Shown piece after piece: positions 18,597 through 27,948 of a DNA stretch of 64,000 nt (positions are counted from its first letter, which is position 1; every line of letters begins with the position of its first letter). The notes below the pieces were generated by a model, which worked only from the letters and a program-made list of their open reading frames with translations, did no database searches and was not told where the DNA came from. The DNA is taken from NCBI RefSeq assembly GCF_001687105.1, contig NZ_CP014599.1:1-64000 (forward strand). The letters are read 5' to 3'. The translations under genes were made by a program, and so were the position numbers. The stretch is from Salipiger sp. CCB-MM3 (lineage in GTDB: Bacteria > Pseudomonadota > Alphaproteobacteria > Rhodobacterales > Rhodobacteraceae).

Positions 18597-19517
18597 ATGA
18601 CCCCGCCTAAGACGCCGGTCACGATCGCCGTGTGCACCTTTGCGCGTCAGACGGACCTGGCATGTCTGCTCGAGTCCCTTTTGGCGCTTGAGATCAGCCA
18701 CCGGATCGATGCAAGCGTGATCGTCGTCGACAATGACGGCGCGCGCAGCGCAGAGCCCGTGGTGCGCGCCTTTGCGGCGCGCTGCGCCTGGCCGGTGCGC
18801 TATGTACCGGAGCCGGAGCCCGGCATTCCGATTGCGCGCAATAGGGCAATCGCCGAGGCCGGGCGACAAGGCTTTCTCGCCTTCGTGGATGACGATGAAA
18901 CGGTGGCCCCCGACTGGCTCAGCGAACTCTTTGACGTGGCGCAGGAAACCCGGGCGGCCTTTGTCCAAGGGCCGCTTGTGATGACCGTCGAAGACCACAG
19001 CGACACGTGGTGGCTGCACAGCGATTTCTTTCGTCACAAAAGCTACCCCGACCTCAGCCCACGCTCTGAAGGCTGGACCAACAACGTGATGGTCGATCTG
19101 AGCTTCGTCGCGGAAAAGAACTGCCGCTTTGACCCCGCACTCCGCTACGACGGCGGCTCGGACACATTGTTCTTCAGGGATCTCACCGCGGCCGGCGGTC
19201 AGGGGCGTTTTGCAGCAAAGGCCAAGGTCTTTGAGGTGCAGAAGAAAAGCCGCCTGAACTGGCGGTGGGCGATCCTTCGGCAATATCGCTACGGCATCAC
19301 GCGCGCCAACACGGTGCTGCTGCGCAGACCACTTGGTTACGCACTGCTCTACTGCACGATGTCTGGCAGCGCGATGCTTGGTCTTGGCGTTTTGAAGCTG
19401 CCCGCGGTGCTGGTGAAAGGGCGCGCGGGACTGGCGGACGGTGTGGCGCTTATCGCTCGGGGCACCGGAGTGTTCTCAGGAGCGATGGGCCGCAAGCGAC
19501 AGGAGTATGCGAGATGA
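18597..19517 (+). CDS. Family 2 glycosyltransferase (ExoM-like paralogue)
   Basis: A 306-residue GT-A glycosyltransferase. The N-terminus reads TIAVCTFARQTDL. The acceptor and metal region has PGIPIARNRAIAEAG and FVDDDETVAPDWL, and the end of the domain carries SDTLFFRDLTAAGG, followed by a C-terminal hydrophobic stretch that may touch the membrane. The ATG at 18597 has GGAGG eight bases upstream. Its stop overlaps the start of the exoM-like gene (ATGA). It is closely related to the gene at 40666-41679, sharing ESWTNNV/EGWTNNV and ALLYCT/VLYCT segments. It should transfer one sugar to the lipid-linked repeat unit. Confidence 0.88.
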   Translation: MTPPKTPVTIAVCTFARQTDLACLLESLLALEISHRIDASVIVVDNDGARSAEPVVRAFAARCAWPVRYVPEPEPGIPIARNRAIAEAGRQGFLAFVDDDETVAPDWLSELFDVAQETRAAFVQGPLVMTVEDHSDTWWLHSDFFRHKSYPDLSPRSEGWTNNVMVDLSFVAEKNCRFDPALRYDGGSDTLFFRDLTAAGGQGRFAAKAKVFEVQKKSRLNWRWAILRQYRYGITRANTVLLRRPLGYALLYCTMSGSAMLGLGVLKLPAVLVKGRAGLADGVALIARGTGVFSGAMGRKRQEYAR

Positions 19518-20479
19518 CAAAACGCATTGATCTGTGCATCTGTACCTTCCGGCGTCCGGGCCTCGCGGACACGCTCCGCTCGCTCCGGGATGTGGTCGTG
19601 CCCGAGGGCTATGAGCTTTATGTGTTCATCGCCGACAATGACGAGGAGCCCACCGCCAAACCCATCGCCACAGAGGTCGCCCTGCCATTTCAGGTCACCT
19701 ACCAGCATGTCCCTGCCCGGAATATCTCTGTCGCCCGAAATGCTGGCCTCGACCACGCCCAGGGTGATTTTGTGGCCTTCATCGACGACGATGAAACCGT
19801 AAGTCCCGGCTGGCTGGCAGAGCTTCTCGCGACCGCCGCGGCGAGCTCTGCCGATGTGGTCTTTGGATCCGCCGTGTCGATCTACCCGGCGCAAACTCCC
19901 GCTTGGATGATTGAGGGGGATTTTCATTCCACCAAGCCACCTTTGCCGGGGGTGGCGATCACCACCGGCTGTAGCGCGAATGTGCTCATCCGGCGCTCTG
20001 CCCCCGGCCGCGATAGGCTGCGCTTTGACATTGCTCTTGGTCGGACGGGCGGCGAAGATACCGTCTTCTTCGCGCAACTCCACGCTTTCGGCGCGCGGAT
20101 GACCTTCGCTCCGAAAGCGTTGGTGTACGAGAGGGTAGAGCCCCGGCGGCTCTCGCTTGGCTGGCTGTTGCAGCGGCGTTTTCGGGCGGGCCAAAGCACG
20201 GCGCGGGCGGCCCTCGTCACTAGCGAGCGCCCCGCTTCGACGCGCGTCCGCCTGCTGACGCTGTCCATCTGCAAGGCGTTCCTGTGCGGCGCGTCTGCGC
20301 TGCTGCGGGTGGCCGACCAGCGCCGCCGAAATTACTGGCTCATTCGCGGGGCTTTTCATCTGGGGGCCGCGGGGCTCTGCCTTGGGGTGCGAGAACAGGA
20401 CCATTACGGAGGCATTCACGTCAAAGCCGGGGAACCCGCGCGTCGGTCTTCTTGTCACCCAATCGCGCGGCAACCCTGA
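19514..20479 (+). CDS. exoM: ExoM-type family 2 glycosyltransferase
   Basis: A 321-residue cytoplasmic-face glycosyltransferase that follows Sinorhizobium ExoM closely through its length: LCICTFRRPGLADTLRSL, VFIADNDEEPTA, NISVARNAGLDHA, FIDDDETVSPGWL, WMIEGDFHST, GRTGGEDTVFF and RRFRAGQS. ExoM adds a beta-1,4 glucose during succinoglycan repeat assembly; the exact linkage here is not proven. The ATG at 19514 overlaps the previous stop, and the next gene starts in its stop (TGATG), so the three glycosyltransferases are translationally coupled. Confidence 0.85.
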   Translation: MTKRIDLCICTFRRPGLADTLRSLRDVVVPEGYELYVFIADNDEEPTAKPIATEVALPFQVTYQHVPARNISVARNAGLDHAQGDFVAFIDDDETVSPGWLAELLATAAASSADVVFGSAVSIYPAQTPAWMIEGDFHSTKPPLPGVAITTGCSANVLIRRSAPGRDRLRFDIALGRTGGEDTVFFAQLHAFGARMTFAPKALVYERVEPRRLSLGWLLQRRFRAGQSTARAALVTSERPASTRVRLLTLSICKAFLCGASALLRVADQRRRNYWLIRGAFHLGAAGLCLGVREQDHYGGIHVKAGEPARRSSCHPIARQP

Positions 20480-21543
20480 TGCGCGATGAAACTGTTCTCA
20501 GCCAAGAGGCCATGCCCCGGACGTTCCTGCCGGAGGAAGTCCTTGTCGTCGTGCCTGCCCTCAACGAGGAACGTTCGATTGAGGCCTGCCTGCATTCGCT
20601 TAGGGCGTCCGACCCCTTCATGAGAGGCGTGCAAATCGTGGTCGCTGATGGCGGCAGCTCGGACGAAACGCGCGCCATTGTGGAAGATCTGGCCAAGGTG
20701 GACCCGTGTCTAAGTCTTATCGACAATCCCATGCGCATTCAGTCGGCTGCAGTCAATCGGGCAGTGCAACAGGTGGCACGACCCTGCCACCAAGTACTCG
20801 TCCGCTGCGACGCGCATGCGATCTATCCACCGGGCTACGTGCGCCGCATTGTCGAAGTCATCGCGGCCCGTCCTCAAGTGGCCTCGGTGGTCAGCGTGAT
20901 GGACGCGGTCGGTGATGAGCCGTTCCAGCGCGCCAGCGCTTGGGTTGTTGATACCCCGCTCGGGTCCGGCGGCGCTGCGCATCGGGGCGGTACGCGCTCG
21001 GGCTGGGTCGACCACGGACATCATGCGGGGTTCGTGCTGGATTGGTTCCGGCGCATCGGAGGCTACGACGAGAGTTTCAGTCACAATGAAGACGCCGAAT
21101 TCGACCGCAGGCTTCTCGAGGCTGGAGGTCGCATCTGGCTGGATGCGAGCATTCGCGTCGATTACAAGATGCGTCGCACGCCGCGCGCGCTTATGTGGCA
21201 ATACTGGAATTACGGTCGCGGACGGGGGCGCACCGTCCTCAAACACCGCATCCGTCCGCGCCTGCGGCAGGTCATTCCGGCCCTCAATCTCTTTGGCATG
21301 GCTGCCGCCGGTTTGCTCTCGCCAGTGTTTCCCGTCGCGCTGACATGGCCCATTTCTTACTTTCTTCTACTACTGGGCGTATCGATCTTTGCGGCAATTT
21401 CCTCGCGGGATCTCACCGGTCTCTGGGCCGGAGTTGTGCTGGCTATCGCGCATAATGCATGGGGTGCAGGGTTCTTGCGGACAATGGCGAGCGCCGACGC
21501 ATGGCGGTCTGGGCGCAGGCAATCAGCGGGCAACTTCGGCTAG
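20479..21543 (+). CDS. exoA: ExoA-type family 2 glycosyltransferase
   Basis: A 354-residue protein with a GT2 catalytic domain (VVVPALNEERSIEACLHSL, IVVADGGSSDETRAIV, VRCDAHAIYPPGYVRRIV, SHNEDAEFDRRLLEAGG) and two or three C-terminal membrane spans. This is the architecture of ExoA, which adds beta-1,3 glucose to the galactosyl lipid in succinoglycan synthesis. The GGAAHR and HGHHAGF segments also fit ExoA. The ATG at 20479 sits in the stop of exoM; upstream in-frame codons lie in exoM sequence. It is followed by the convergent flippase gene after 37 bp. Confidence 0.82.
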   Translation: MRDETVLSQEAMPRTFLPEEVLVVVPALNEERSIEACLHSLRASDPFMRGVQIVVADGGSSDETRAIVEDLAKVDPCLSLIDNPMRIQSAAVNRAVQQVARPCHQVLVRCDAHAIYPPGYVRRIVEVIAARPQVASVVSVMDAVGDEPFQRASAWVVDTPLGSGGAAHRGGTRSGWVDHGHHAGFVLDWFRRIGGYDESFSHNEDAEFDRRLLEAGGRIWLDASIRVDYKMRRTPRALMWQYWNYGRGRGRTVLKHRIRPRLRQVIPALNLFGMAAAGLLSPVFPVALTWPISYFLLLLGVSIFAAISSRDLTGLWAGVVLAIAHNAWGAGFLRTMASADAWRSGRRQSAGNFG

Positions 21544-21580
21544 CGGCCGACCGCTGCAGTCCGACCCAGCGGCTGTGGCG

Positions 21581-23068
21581 CTACACGTCCGTGCGCCGGT
21601 GCACCGAGGCCCGAAGTCGTGCGACATCACTCCGCAGCGACCCCATGCCCACGAGGCCGGCGAGCCCCACCGACACGGCCGCACAGGCAAGCGACAGCAG
21701 CGCCGATACGGTCTCCCCCGCGCCGGCCTCGGCGATCACGTGCTGCGTCGCAAGCCCGACCACGACCCCGACAGCGGTTGGCAGCACCAACACGCGCGCA
21801 GCCGCCCACCTGTCGAGCGGAACGCAGCGGCACAGATAGCCCCAGTAGCGCGGCATATAGGCCACCGCAAAGAGACTGCGCATCGCAACTGCCATCTCCA
21901 GCCCGAAGGGCAGCGCCGCAAGGAAAACTATCGTGCCGAGCAGCAGCCTTTCGACCGCCATGCGCAGCCTCAGGTCGGTTCGATCCGAGACCATGAAAAC
22001 CCGCGCGCCGGTCGACGAAATCGCTTCCAGAAGAAGCGCCGGGACAGCGAGGGCGAAAATATTCGCCACTGGACGCCACGGTTCGGACAGCAGCCAGACA
22101 AACACGGTTTCACCCGCGAACGCCAGAACGATGAACCCGGGAAAGAGCAACGTCGCCAACAGTCGCGTTGCCGCCAGATAGAGCGCAGCAACCTCTTCAG
22201 CGCCGCGCCCCTCGCGCCATTGCCGTGACATGGATACGAGAGTGACCTGCGCCACCGGCCCCGCAAGCCCGGTTCTCGCGGGCCGCGAGGCCCGTTCCGT
22301 CATGGACCAGAGCGAGACCGCGTGGCTACTGAGGACCTGCCCGAATGCCAGAACCGGCGTCTGGCTTTGCAGCGTCATGACGCCGGAAAACAACAAGGTG
22401 TTCTTGCCGAAATTCAGATGCGGCATGAGCAAACGCCGACTGAACGCCAGACGCGGCCTGAACCCCGAGAGCCACGCAAAGGCAGCCCCCCGTAGCCCCG
22501 CGGTGGCGATTTGCTGCGCCACCAAGGCCCAGTATCCGGCCCCGGCAAGCGCCAAGCCCAGTGCAAGCAGAACTCCAAGAATTCCAGATGCAACTGTGAC
22601 CTTCGAGATCTGATCGAAGCGAAAATCGCGCTCTAGCGCCGATTGGTGGGTCGAAATGCAGGCCTGAATGAAAGGTACCGCCGCGAGCACCGAAACGACG
22701 CCGATCAGCTCCTGCTCGTGCATCACCTTGGCATAGATCGGCGCTGCCGCCACAACCGCCGCCGCAAGAGCGAGTCCGACCAATCCCAGAAACCAGAACA
22801 CCGTGCTCCACTCGTCGACATTAAACTCTTGCCTGCGGACCAGCGAGCGTCCAAGGCCAGCGTCACTGAGTGTATTGGCGAAGAGCGGTATGGTCATGCC
22901 AAGAGCCATGATGGCAAAATCATGCATGTCGAGCACGCGCGCCAAAAGAGGCACGCTTGCAAGTTGCAGCAGCGTCAAAACCGCCCGAGCCCCAATGAGA
23001 GCACTGATGCTCGAGAAAAAGCCGCCTGAATATATACCCCTAGGTATATTTTCCACCAACCCCGCCAT
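21581..23068 (-). CDS. exoT: Polysaccharide repeat-unit flippase, Wzx/ExoT-like
   Basis: A 495-residue integral membrane protein of the MATE/MVF polysaccharide transporter group, predicted to flip the undecaprenyl-linked repeat unit across the inner membrane. It shows about 12-14 hydrophobic segments, and the N-terminal part GLGRSLVRRQEFNVDEWSTV is typical of the MOP/Wzx family. Length equals ExoT proteins. I use the ATG at 23068; the frame opens two codons earlier at a TTG. It is convergent with exoA and divergent from the small SyrA/ExoX-like gene. Confidence 0.85.
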   Translation of the reverse strand: MAGLVENIPRGIYSGGFFSSISALIGARAVLTLLQLASVPLLARVLDMHDFAIMALGMTIPLFANTLSDAGLGRSLVRRQEFNVDEWSTVFWFLGLVGLALAAAVVAAAPIYAKVMHEQELIGVVSVLAAVPFIQACISTHQSALERDFRFDQISKVTVASGILGVLLALGLALAGAGYWALVAQQIATAGLRGAAFAWLSGFRPRLAFSRRLLMPHLNFGKNTLLFSGVMTLQSQTPVLAFGQVLSSHAVSLWSMTERASRPARTGLAGPVAQVTLVSMSRQWREGRGAEEVAALYLAATRLLATLLFPGFIVLAFAGETVFVWLLSEPWRPVANIFALAVPALLLEAISSTGARVFMVSDRTDLRLRMAVERLLLGTIVFLAALPFGLEMAVAMRSLFAVAYMPRYWGYLCRCVPLDRWAAARVLVLPTAVGVVVGLATQHVIAEAGAGETVSALLSLACAAVSVGLAGLVGMGSLRSDVARLRASVHRRTDV

Positions 23069-23227
23069 TACCAATCACAGATCTGGAATTTGCGAGGGCA
23101 GCGCTTACTTGCTATGTAGCTGATCCAAGGCAGACTGTTCGACCAAACGCGCGCCTGTGGCATGAAAGCTCCATGGAATAGGTGTAGCTGCATTGAAATG
23201 AAACGAAAACAGGAACCATCTTCCAGC

Positions 23228-23479
23228 ATGTGGATGTATCGCTGCTTTGCGATCCTCGTGCTCGCTATGATTTCAGCCTTCTTGCTAAGAACCCTTTTCG
23301 GAGGAAGCACTTTGCTATGGCTGCTGGGTGCTTGGATCTTGAGCGGACCGCTCATTTTGCTTGATTCAATCTTACTGGACGCTCGCTCTGGGAAAAACCG
23401 GGGAAAACCCCAAAGCAGGACCCAAGTGCGCGGGCAGAACGCGGAACAAGCTCCGTTGAGCGGTCCGCGCAATCAGTAA
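23228..23479 (+). CDS. Small two-span membrane protein, SyrA/ExoX-like exopolysaccharide production repressor candidate
   Basis: About 83 residues with two close hydrophobic segments (CFAILVLAMISAFLLRTLF and LLWLLGAWILSGPLILLDS) and a polar, basic C-terminal tail (SGKNRGKPQSRTQ). This small two-span plan, next to exoY, is that of rhizobial ExoX/SyrA, which lowers exopolysaccharide output by acting on ExoY. The gene converges on exoY and their 3' ends overlap by 7 bp, so antisense interference is also possible. The start is uncertain: ATGs at 23198 and 23234 and an open frame from 23162 are also possible, and no ribosome site is convincing. Assignment rests on architecture and context. Confidence 0.5.
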   Translation: MWMYRCFAILVLAMISAFLLRTLFGGSTLLWLLGAWILSGPLILLDSILLDARSGKNRGKPQSRTQVRGQNAEQAPLSGPRNQ

Positions 23480-24162
23480 GCCCCGCGCCCAGACAAGGTG
23501 ACAAATTTCCGCGCCGTCGTCCAGATCAGCTGAAGGTCCGTCGCGAATGAGCCTGACTGAACATAGGTTGCGTCGAGCTTCACCCGTTTGCTGTAGCTTG
23601 AATCCGAGCGTTCGGCTGCCTGCCAAGGGCCGGTAAGACCGGGACGGACCTGCAAATAGAGGTGCTGCGCCACGCCATAGTATTTGAGTTCATCCTCGAC
23701 GATCGGGCGCGGCCCGACGATCGACATGTCACCCCGAAGTACGTTCAGGATTTGCGGAAGCTCGTCAAGACTCGACTTTCTGAGGGCACTGCCGATGTAG
23801 GGAAGGATCCGAGGGTCTTCTTTCAGTTTCCGCGTCCCCTCCCATTCGGCCTGAAGGTCCGGGTTCAAGGCAAGGAGCGCGTCGAGCCTTGTGTCAGCGT
23901 CCAGCACCATCGTGCGAAACTTGTAGCACTGAAACTTACGCCCCCCCTTCCCGATGCGCGTATGCGCATAGATCGCCGGCCCACGATCGGTGAGCACGAT
24001 CGCAACGAGGATTGTCACAAAGACCGGCAGGAAGAGCAGGATCATCAGCATCGCGAAGGCCAAGTCGAACACGCGTTTACCTCGCGAATTGCGAGTCCAT
24101 GAACTTGTCGATGAAATATCGGGCGTGTCGTCGAGCCGAGAGACATCGGGTCGATGTGCCAT
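23473..24162 (-). CDS. exoY: Undecaprenyl-phosphate sugar-1-phosphate transferase, ExoY-type
   Basis: A 229-residue bacterial sugar transferase (PF02397) that starts repeat-unit assembly by moving a sugar phosphate, galactose-1-P in ExoY, to undecaprenyl phosphate. It has a short cytoplasmic N-terminus, one hydrophobic segment (LAFAMLMILLFLPVFVTI), then the catalytic blocks YKFRTM, RKSSLDELPQILNVLRGDMS, IVGPRPIVEDE and RPGLTGPWQ. The ATG at 24162 is supported by GAGGAC. It is the key first-committed enzyme of the cluster and faces the SyrA/ExoX-like gene. Confidence 0.92.
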   Translation of the reverse strand: MAHRPDVSRLDDTPDISSTSSWTRNSRGKRVFDLAFAMLMILLFLPVFVTILVAIVLTDRGPAIYAHTRIGKGGRKFQCYKFRTMVLDADTRLDALLALNPDLQAEWEGTRKLKEDPRILPYIGSALRKSSLDELPQILNVLRGDMSIVGPRPIVEDELKYYGVAQHLYLQVRPGLTGPWQAAERSDSSYSKRVKLDATYVQSGSFATDLQLIWTTARKFVTLSGRGAY

Positions 24163-24336
24163 GAAAAGTCCTCGCTGTTAAATGTACCACAGCACCGAAC
24201 AACTCAAATTGCGTGTAAAAATTCTAAAATATACTTTTTCTTTCCCTATGCTACGCAAGAGACGCCACACATCAAGACGTTTTTAACCAAAGGCGGAAAA
24301 GCGCAAATCGCGGGAGGTGGGGCGGTAGGTTTCGCG

Positions 24337-25278
24337 TTAATTTTCATCGCTTGGCTCTAGCTCCGTAGCGGGCAGCAGCGCTTCGCTGTATTCCGTCACA
24401 CCCAATTGTGTCAAAATCCGCGCCAACCGATCCACTTGCTTGTCACTGAACTCTTGCCGCCACTTTCCGACCTGCGACAGAGGGTAATTCAGCAGCGCCC
24501 CATCGACGGTCATGCGGCTCGCTTGGTTGACGCGGGCAAGAACCCCCTCGGGCACCGGCTCGCCCCATGTGTGGAACAATCGCGCCACCTCGCGTTCCGG
24601 GTAAAGCTTGAGCGTCTCGTAGTGCATGCGGATCGTGCGCTCTTGGGTCTGCGCATCGCTGAGCGCGGGCTTTTGCATCAGACACCACATGGCGACGATC
24701 CGCTCTGCATCCGTCTCCAGGCTGCGAATAAAACCCGCATATTCAGATAGATATTCAAAGTACCTGCCGCGCGATAGAACCTCATCCATGCCCGCCGTTC
24801 CAAAATTCCCCATCCGCTTCTGCGACGCGGCAATCGCAAAAGGGTGCCGCAGGAAATGGATCGGTTTGCGCCGAAACGCGATGCGGCGCACCAGCCACGG
24901 CAAGACCCCGTTGGCCCGGCAGCATTTTACCAAAAGATGCTCGGCACGCACGAAATCCGCCACGGGACTTGCCCAACTGGTCCATTGGTTGATGTATCCG
25001 CCGGACAGCATGCGCCGGATGAACAGTTCAGCCTCGGGCCAGTCTGCATCCGGCGGAATGTACTGCCGCCACGAGAACCCCAAATCCCGAACACGCGGGG
25101 CGTTGTCGAGGTGAAACGGCTCCCAGATAACAGCGCTGGGACGGGACTCGCACAGAAGCTCGCTCAGCCATGTCGAGCCGCTGCGCGGGTCGCAGGACAG
25201 CAGTATGGCGTCCTCGGGCTCAAAGCTTTTGAAACGCAGGGCAGTCGAAATGAAGCGCGCGCGAAGTGCCTGTTTCAT
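24337..25278 (-). CDS. Sulfotransferase (1 of 5)
   Basis: A 313-residue PAPS-dependent sulfotransferase. The 5'-phosphosulfate loop is LLSCDPRSGSTWLSELL near the N-terminus, and the 3'-phosphate site is FLRHPFAIAASQKRMG. A C-terminal PAPS-site-like segment includes YPLSQVGKWRQEFSDKQVDR, typical of heparan/glycan sulfotransferase folds. I prefer the ATG at 25278 (AGGAC upstream) to the TTG fifteen codons earlier. It lies 72 bp downstream of the acyltransferase gene on the same strand. It probably sulfates the exopolysaccharide. Confidence 0.85.
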   Translation of the reverse strand: MKQALRARFISTALRFKSFEPEDAILLSCDPRSGSTWLSELLCESRPSAVIWEPFHLDNAPRVRDLGFSWRQYIPPDADWPEAELFIRRMLSGGYINQWTSWASPVADFVRAEHLLVKCCRANGVLPWLVRRIAFRRKPIHFLRHPFAIAASQKRMGNFGTAGMDEVLSRGRYFEYLSEYAGFIRSLETDAERIVAMWCLMQKPALSDAQTQERTIRMHYETLKLYPEREVARLFHTWGEPVPEGVLARVNQASRMTVDGALLNYPLSQVGKWRQEFSDKQVDRLARILTQLGVTEYSEALLPATELEPSDEN

Positions 25279-25350
25279 TGCGGTTTCGTCCTCTGTGCTG
25301 CGGTCCTTGGTCTTTTCGTTCAATCCCGGCCCGTCGTGCCGACACTGGGA

Positions 25351-27408
25351 TCAAGGCGTTCGGCGCAAAGCGTCGCGCTCCGGGCCGCGCGTCTGCACCA
25401 TGCGTCCTGCCATCAAACCGTCGAAGGCGGGCCCGAGAAAGGCCGCTCCCGCAGCGCTCAGATGATCATCATCATAATAAAGCGGCGTCCCGTCACGCAT
25501 GGCATGGCACATGTGCTCGTCGCAAAAGACCTCACTGGGCAAGATTTTTAGCGCGTCGTGCCGCGCGACGATCCTGTCGAGCTCGGCACGCACGGCGGCG
25601 TTGCGCCCCTCGAACACGTCTCGTGGCAGACCAAATGGCTCGGTACTGCGCCCCTGCAGCGAGTATTTGGCTAATGTCTCCGGCACCTTGTAGCCAATCT
25701 CGGGGATGGGATAGACGATGACGACAGTGCGCCCCGCCGCGCGCAATTGCCCCACCGTTTCGTCCAGCTTGGCCATGAGCCGCTCGAGGCGTTCGGCCTC
25801 TGGCCATGGTCCGCTTGTCACATCGGCATAGCGCGTTGGGCTCCAGTCGCGCTCGGACAGCCCGAAGTCGGCCATATATCCTTTCGACGCCAGCGCGTAT
25901 CGCGCCACAAGAATGACGGTTTCGATCGTCTCGCTTCGCAGCAAGTAGTCGAGCGCGCCGTTTCCGTACTCTGCGCAGCGTCCGGTCTGGCCGTCCAACC
26001 GCTCCGTTTCGGGAACCGGGAGGCATCCTGCCCGCGCCAGATAGGCCAAACTGCGCCCGCTGCGACGCGCGGCGGCTTCAACCTCGGGGAGCAGCGCGCC
26101 CGCGTGGCTGTCGCCCCAGAGCGCAACGGTAGGCGCAACCTCCGCCTCGGCGCCGAAAAGACAGGGATCGCCCGGTGCACGCCACGCGTCGTCGCGCCCG
26201 GTGCATTCGCGCAGTCGCGGATGCTGACCATCCGAGAAGGCGGCGAGCCGCGCGGCCTCGGTGGGCAAACGGAAGGGCAAACCGCCCCCCGCCGTCACCC
26301 CCACCGCCGTGAGCGAAACCACCATGATGCCCGCCAGAGCGACCAGAAGGGTCCGCACCGGCCCAGCGGGGCGTGACGCAGAGACCGTGGGGCTGCTGCT
26401 CCGCCGCCGAAAGGGCACTTCGACCCATGCCCAGCTTGCCCAAGCCAGCGCAAAGGAGAGCGAGACAACCAGTACGCAGCCCAGCACATCGGGCCTGTCG
26501 AAGACGATCTGCTGATAGAAGACGATGACAGGCCAGTGCCAAAGATACAGCGAATACGAGATCAGCCCCGTCCAAACGAATGGCCGGACGCTCAGCAGCC
26601 GGTCGCATATCGTGTTCATCTTGCCGCCCGCCGCGATGATCATCGCGGCACCGGCCACAGGCATCAGCGCCGCCCACCCCGGAAAGACGGTCGCCTCATC
26701 AAAGCCCAGCACAGCGGCCCCGATCAGGACGAGCCCTGCAAGCCCCATGACCTCGCGCGGGACACGCCCCATGCTGCGCAGCGGCAGCAGGGCGACCAGC
26801 GCGCCAAGCCCCAACTCCCAAGCGCGCCAAGGCAGCAGGTAATAGCCCATGGCAGGGCGCGCTTCGGTCGTCAGGCCACTCAGGCACAGGGACAAAAGCG
26901 TAAGCACCGCGATTGGCAACGCTGGCTTCCAGCGCAGGGCCGCGATCGCCAGCATCAACGGCGGAAAGAAGATATAAAACTGCTCTTCGATCGCCAGCGA
27001 CCACGTGTGGAGAAGGGGCTGATCGTAGATGCCCGGACTGAAATACCCCGTCTCAGACCAGAACAGCATGTTCGAAACGAACAGCGCCGCGGCAAGCCCC
27101 GCCCGCCCGGCTGCGGCGTAATCAGCTGGCATCAATAGGAAATAACCGGCCAGCAAGGACACCGCGATCACCAGCAAGAGCGCCGGAAGAATGCGCCGCG
27201 CGCGACGCTCGTAGAAGCGTAGGATAGAAAACTCGCCCGCTTCGATCTCGCGATGAATGATCGTGGTGATCAAGAAGCCCGAGATGACGAAGAAGACGTC
27301 AACGCCGACGAAGCCGCCCGAAAACACTTGGACATCCGCGTGGAACAGGACCACCGGAAGCACGGCCACGGCGCGCAGCCCGTCGATATCCCGACGATAA
27401 CCGATCAT
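25351..27408 (-). CDS. Acyltransferase, OafA/YrhL family with C-terminal SGNH domain
   Basis: A 685-residue inner-membrane enzyme. The N-terminal half is acyltransferase-3 (YRRDIDGLRAVAVL, FFVISGFLITTII) with about ten spans. The C-terminal half is a periplasmic SGNH domain with WGDSHAGALLP and the terminal Asp-His pair in DDDHLSAAG. Proteins of this kind O-acetylate or O-acylate sugars of surface polysaccharides; a comparable role is played by ExoZ in succinoglycan. The ATG at 27408 begins the classic MIGYRRDIDGLRA start. It is divergent from the GMC oxidoreductase gene. Confidence 0.9.
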   Translation of the reverse strand: MIGYRRDIDGLRAVAVLPVVLFHADVQVFSGGFVGVDVFFVISGFLITTIIHREIEAGEFSILRFYERRARRILPALLLVIAVSLLAGYFLLMPADYAAAGRAGLAAALFVSNMLFWSETGYFSPGIYDQPLLHTWSLAIEEQFYIFFPPLMLAIAALRWKPALPIAVLTLLSLCLSGLTTEARPAMGYYLLPWRAWELGLGALVALLPLRSMGRVPREVMGLAGLVLIGAAVLGFDEATVFPGWAALMPVAGAAMIIAAGGKMNTICDRLLSVRPFVWTGLISYSLYLWHWPVIVFYQQIVFDRPDVLGCVLVVSLSFALAWASWAWVEVPFRRRSSSPTVSASRPAGPVRTLLVALAGIMVVSLTAVGVTAGGGLPFRLPTEAARLAAFSDGQHPRLRECTGRDDAWRAPGDPCLFGAEAEVAPTVALWGDSHAGALLPEVEAAARRSGRSLAYLARAGCLPVPETERLDGQTGRCAEYGNGALDYLLRSETIETVILVARYALASKGYMADFGLSERDWSPTRYADVTSGPWPEAERLERLMAKLDETVGQLRAAGRTVVIVYPIPEIGYKVPETLAKYSLQGRSTEPFGLPRDVFEGRNAAVRAELDRIVARHDALKILPSEVFCDEHMCHAMRDGTPLYYDDDHLSAAGAAFLGPAFDGLMAGRMVQTRGPERDALRRTP

Positions 27409-27948
27409 CCTTCACACATCCGTGTTCCGCCTCTGGGAAGCGGGGATCGCCTACACGGCCTTTTGCGCGCCGATCCATCAGACGGTCCGCCGGGGTGAGA
27501 AACGTCATGAAACGCACTGCTAATATGGAATAAATCCCATAACCCGGCGCCGCACCCGATGCTGTTGCAGTCGTCAAAATCCTCGTGTTGGGGTGACACG
27601 GCGGCTTCCCAATCATGGCTGAAATAATGAGCACGAAAGACGTTAAGATAATCTCGATTCCTATCCTGGAACGGTAGACGCCTATAGTTTCGCAATTCAA
27701 GACTTGCGTGGCCTGCCGGGTCGGCACATCCTGCAATTCACTTGCTTAAAATTAATTTGATCCATTTTCAGCCTGCGGAATTCATCCTATGCGATTGATC
27801 TCAAACACATCCTTGGCGTCCTTCCGTTTTGACAATTGCCGAACTTCGGATGTGCCGGAAAATCCAGCCAAAGCACGAAAAACCAGCATTCGATCATCAA
27901 CGCTCATGGTTGCGCCACAGCGCGTCGCCCCCGGTTGAGGGTCTGGCG
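27409..27948. other. Divergent intergenic region, no gene seen
   Basis: This stretch separates the acyltransferase and GMC oxidoreductase genes and should hold both promoters. Open frames in it start with rare codons and resemble nothing. The in-frame extension of the oxidoreductase back to 27850 (ATG) is possible but adds residues with no family match. Confidence 0.45.
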
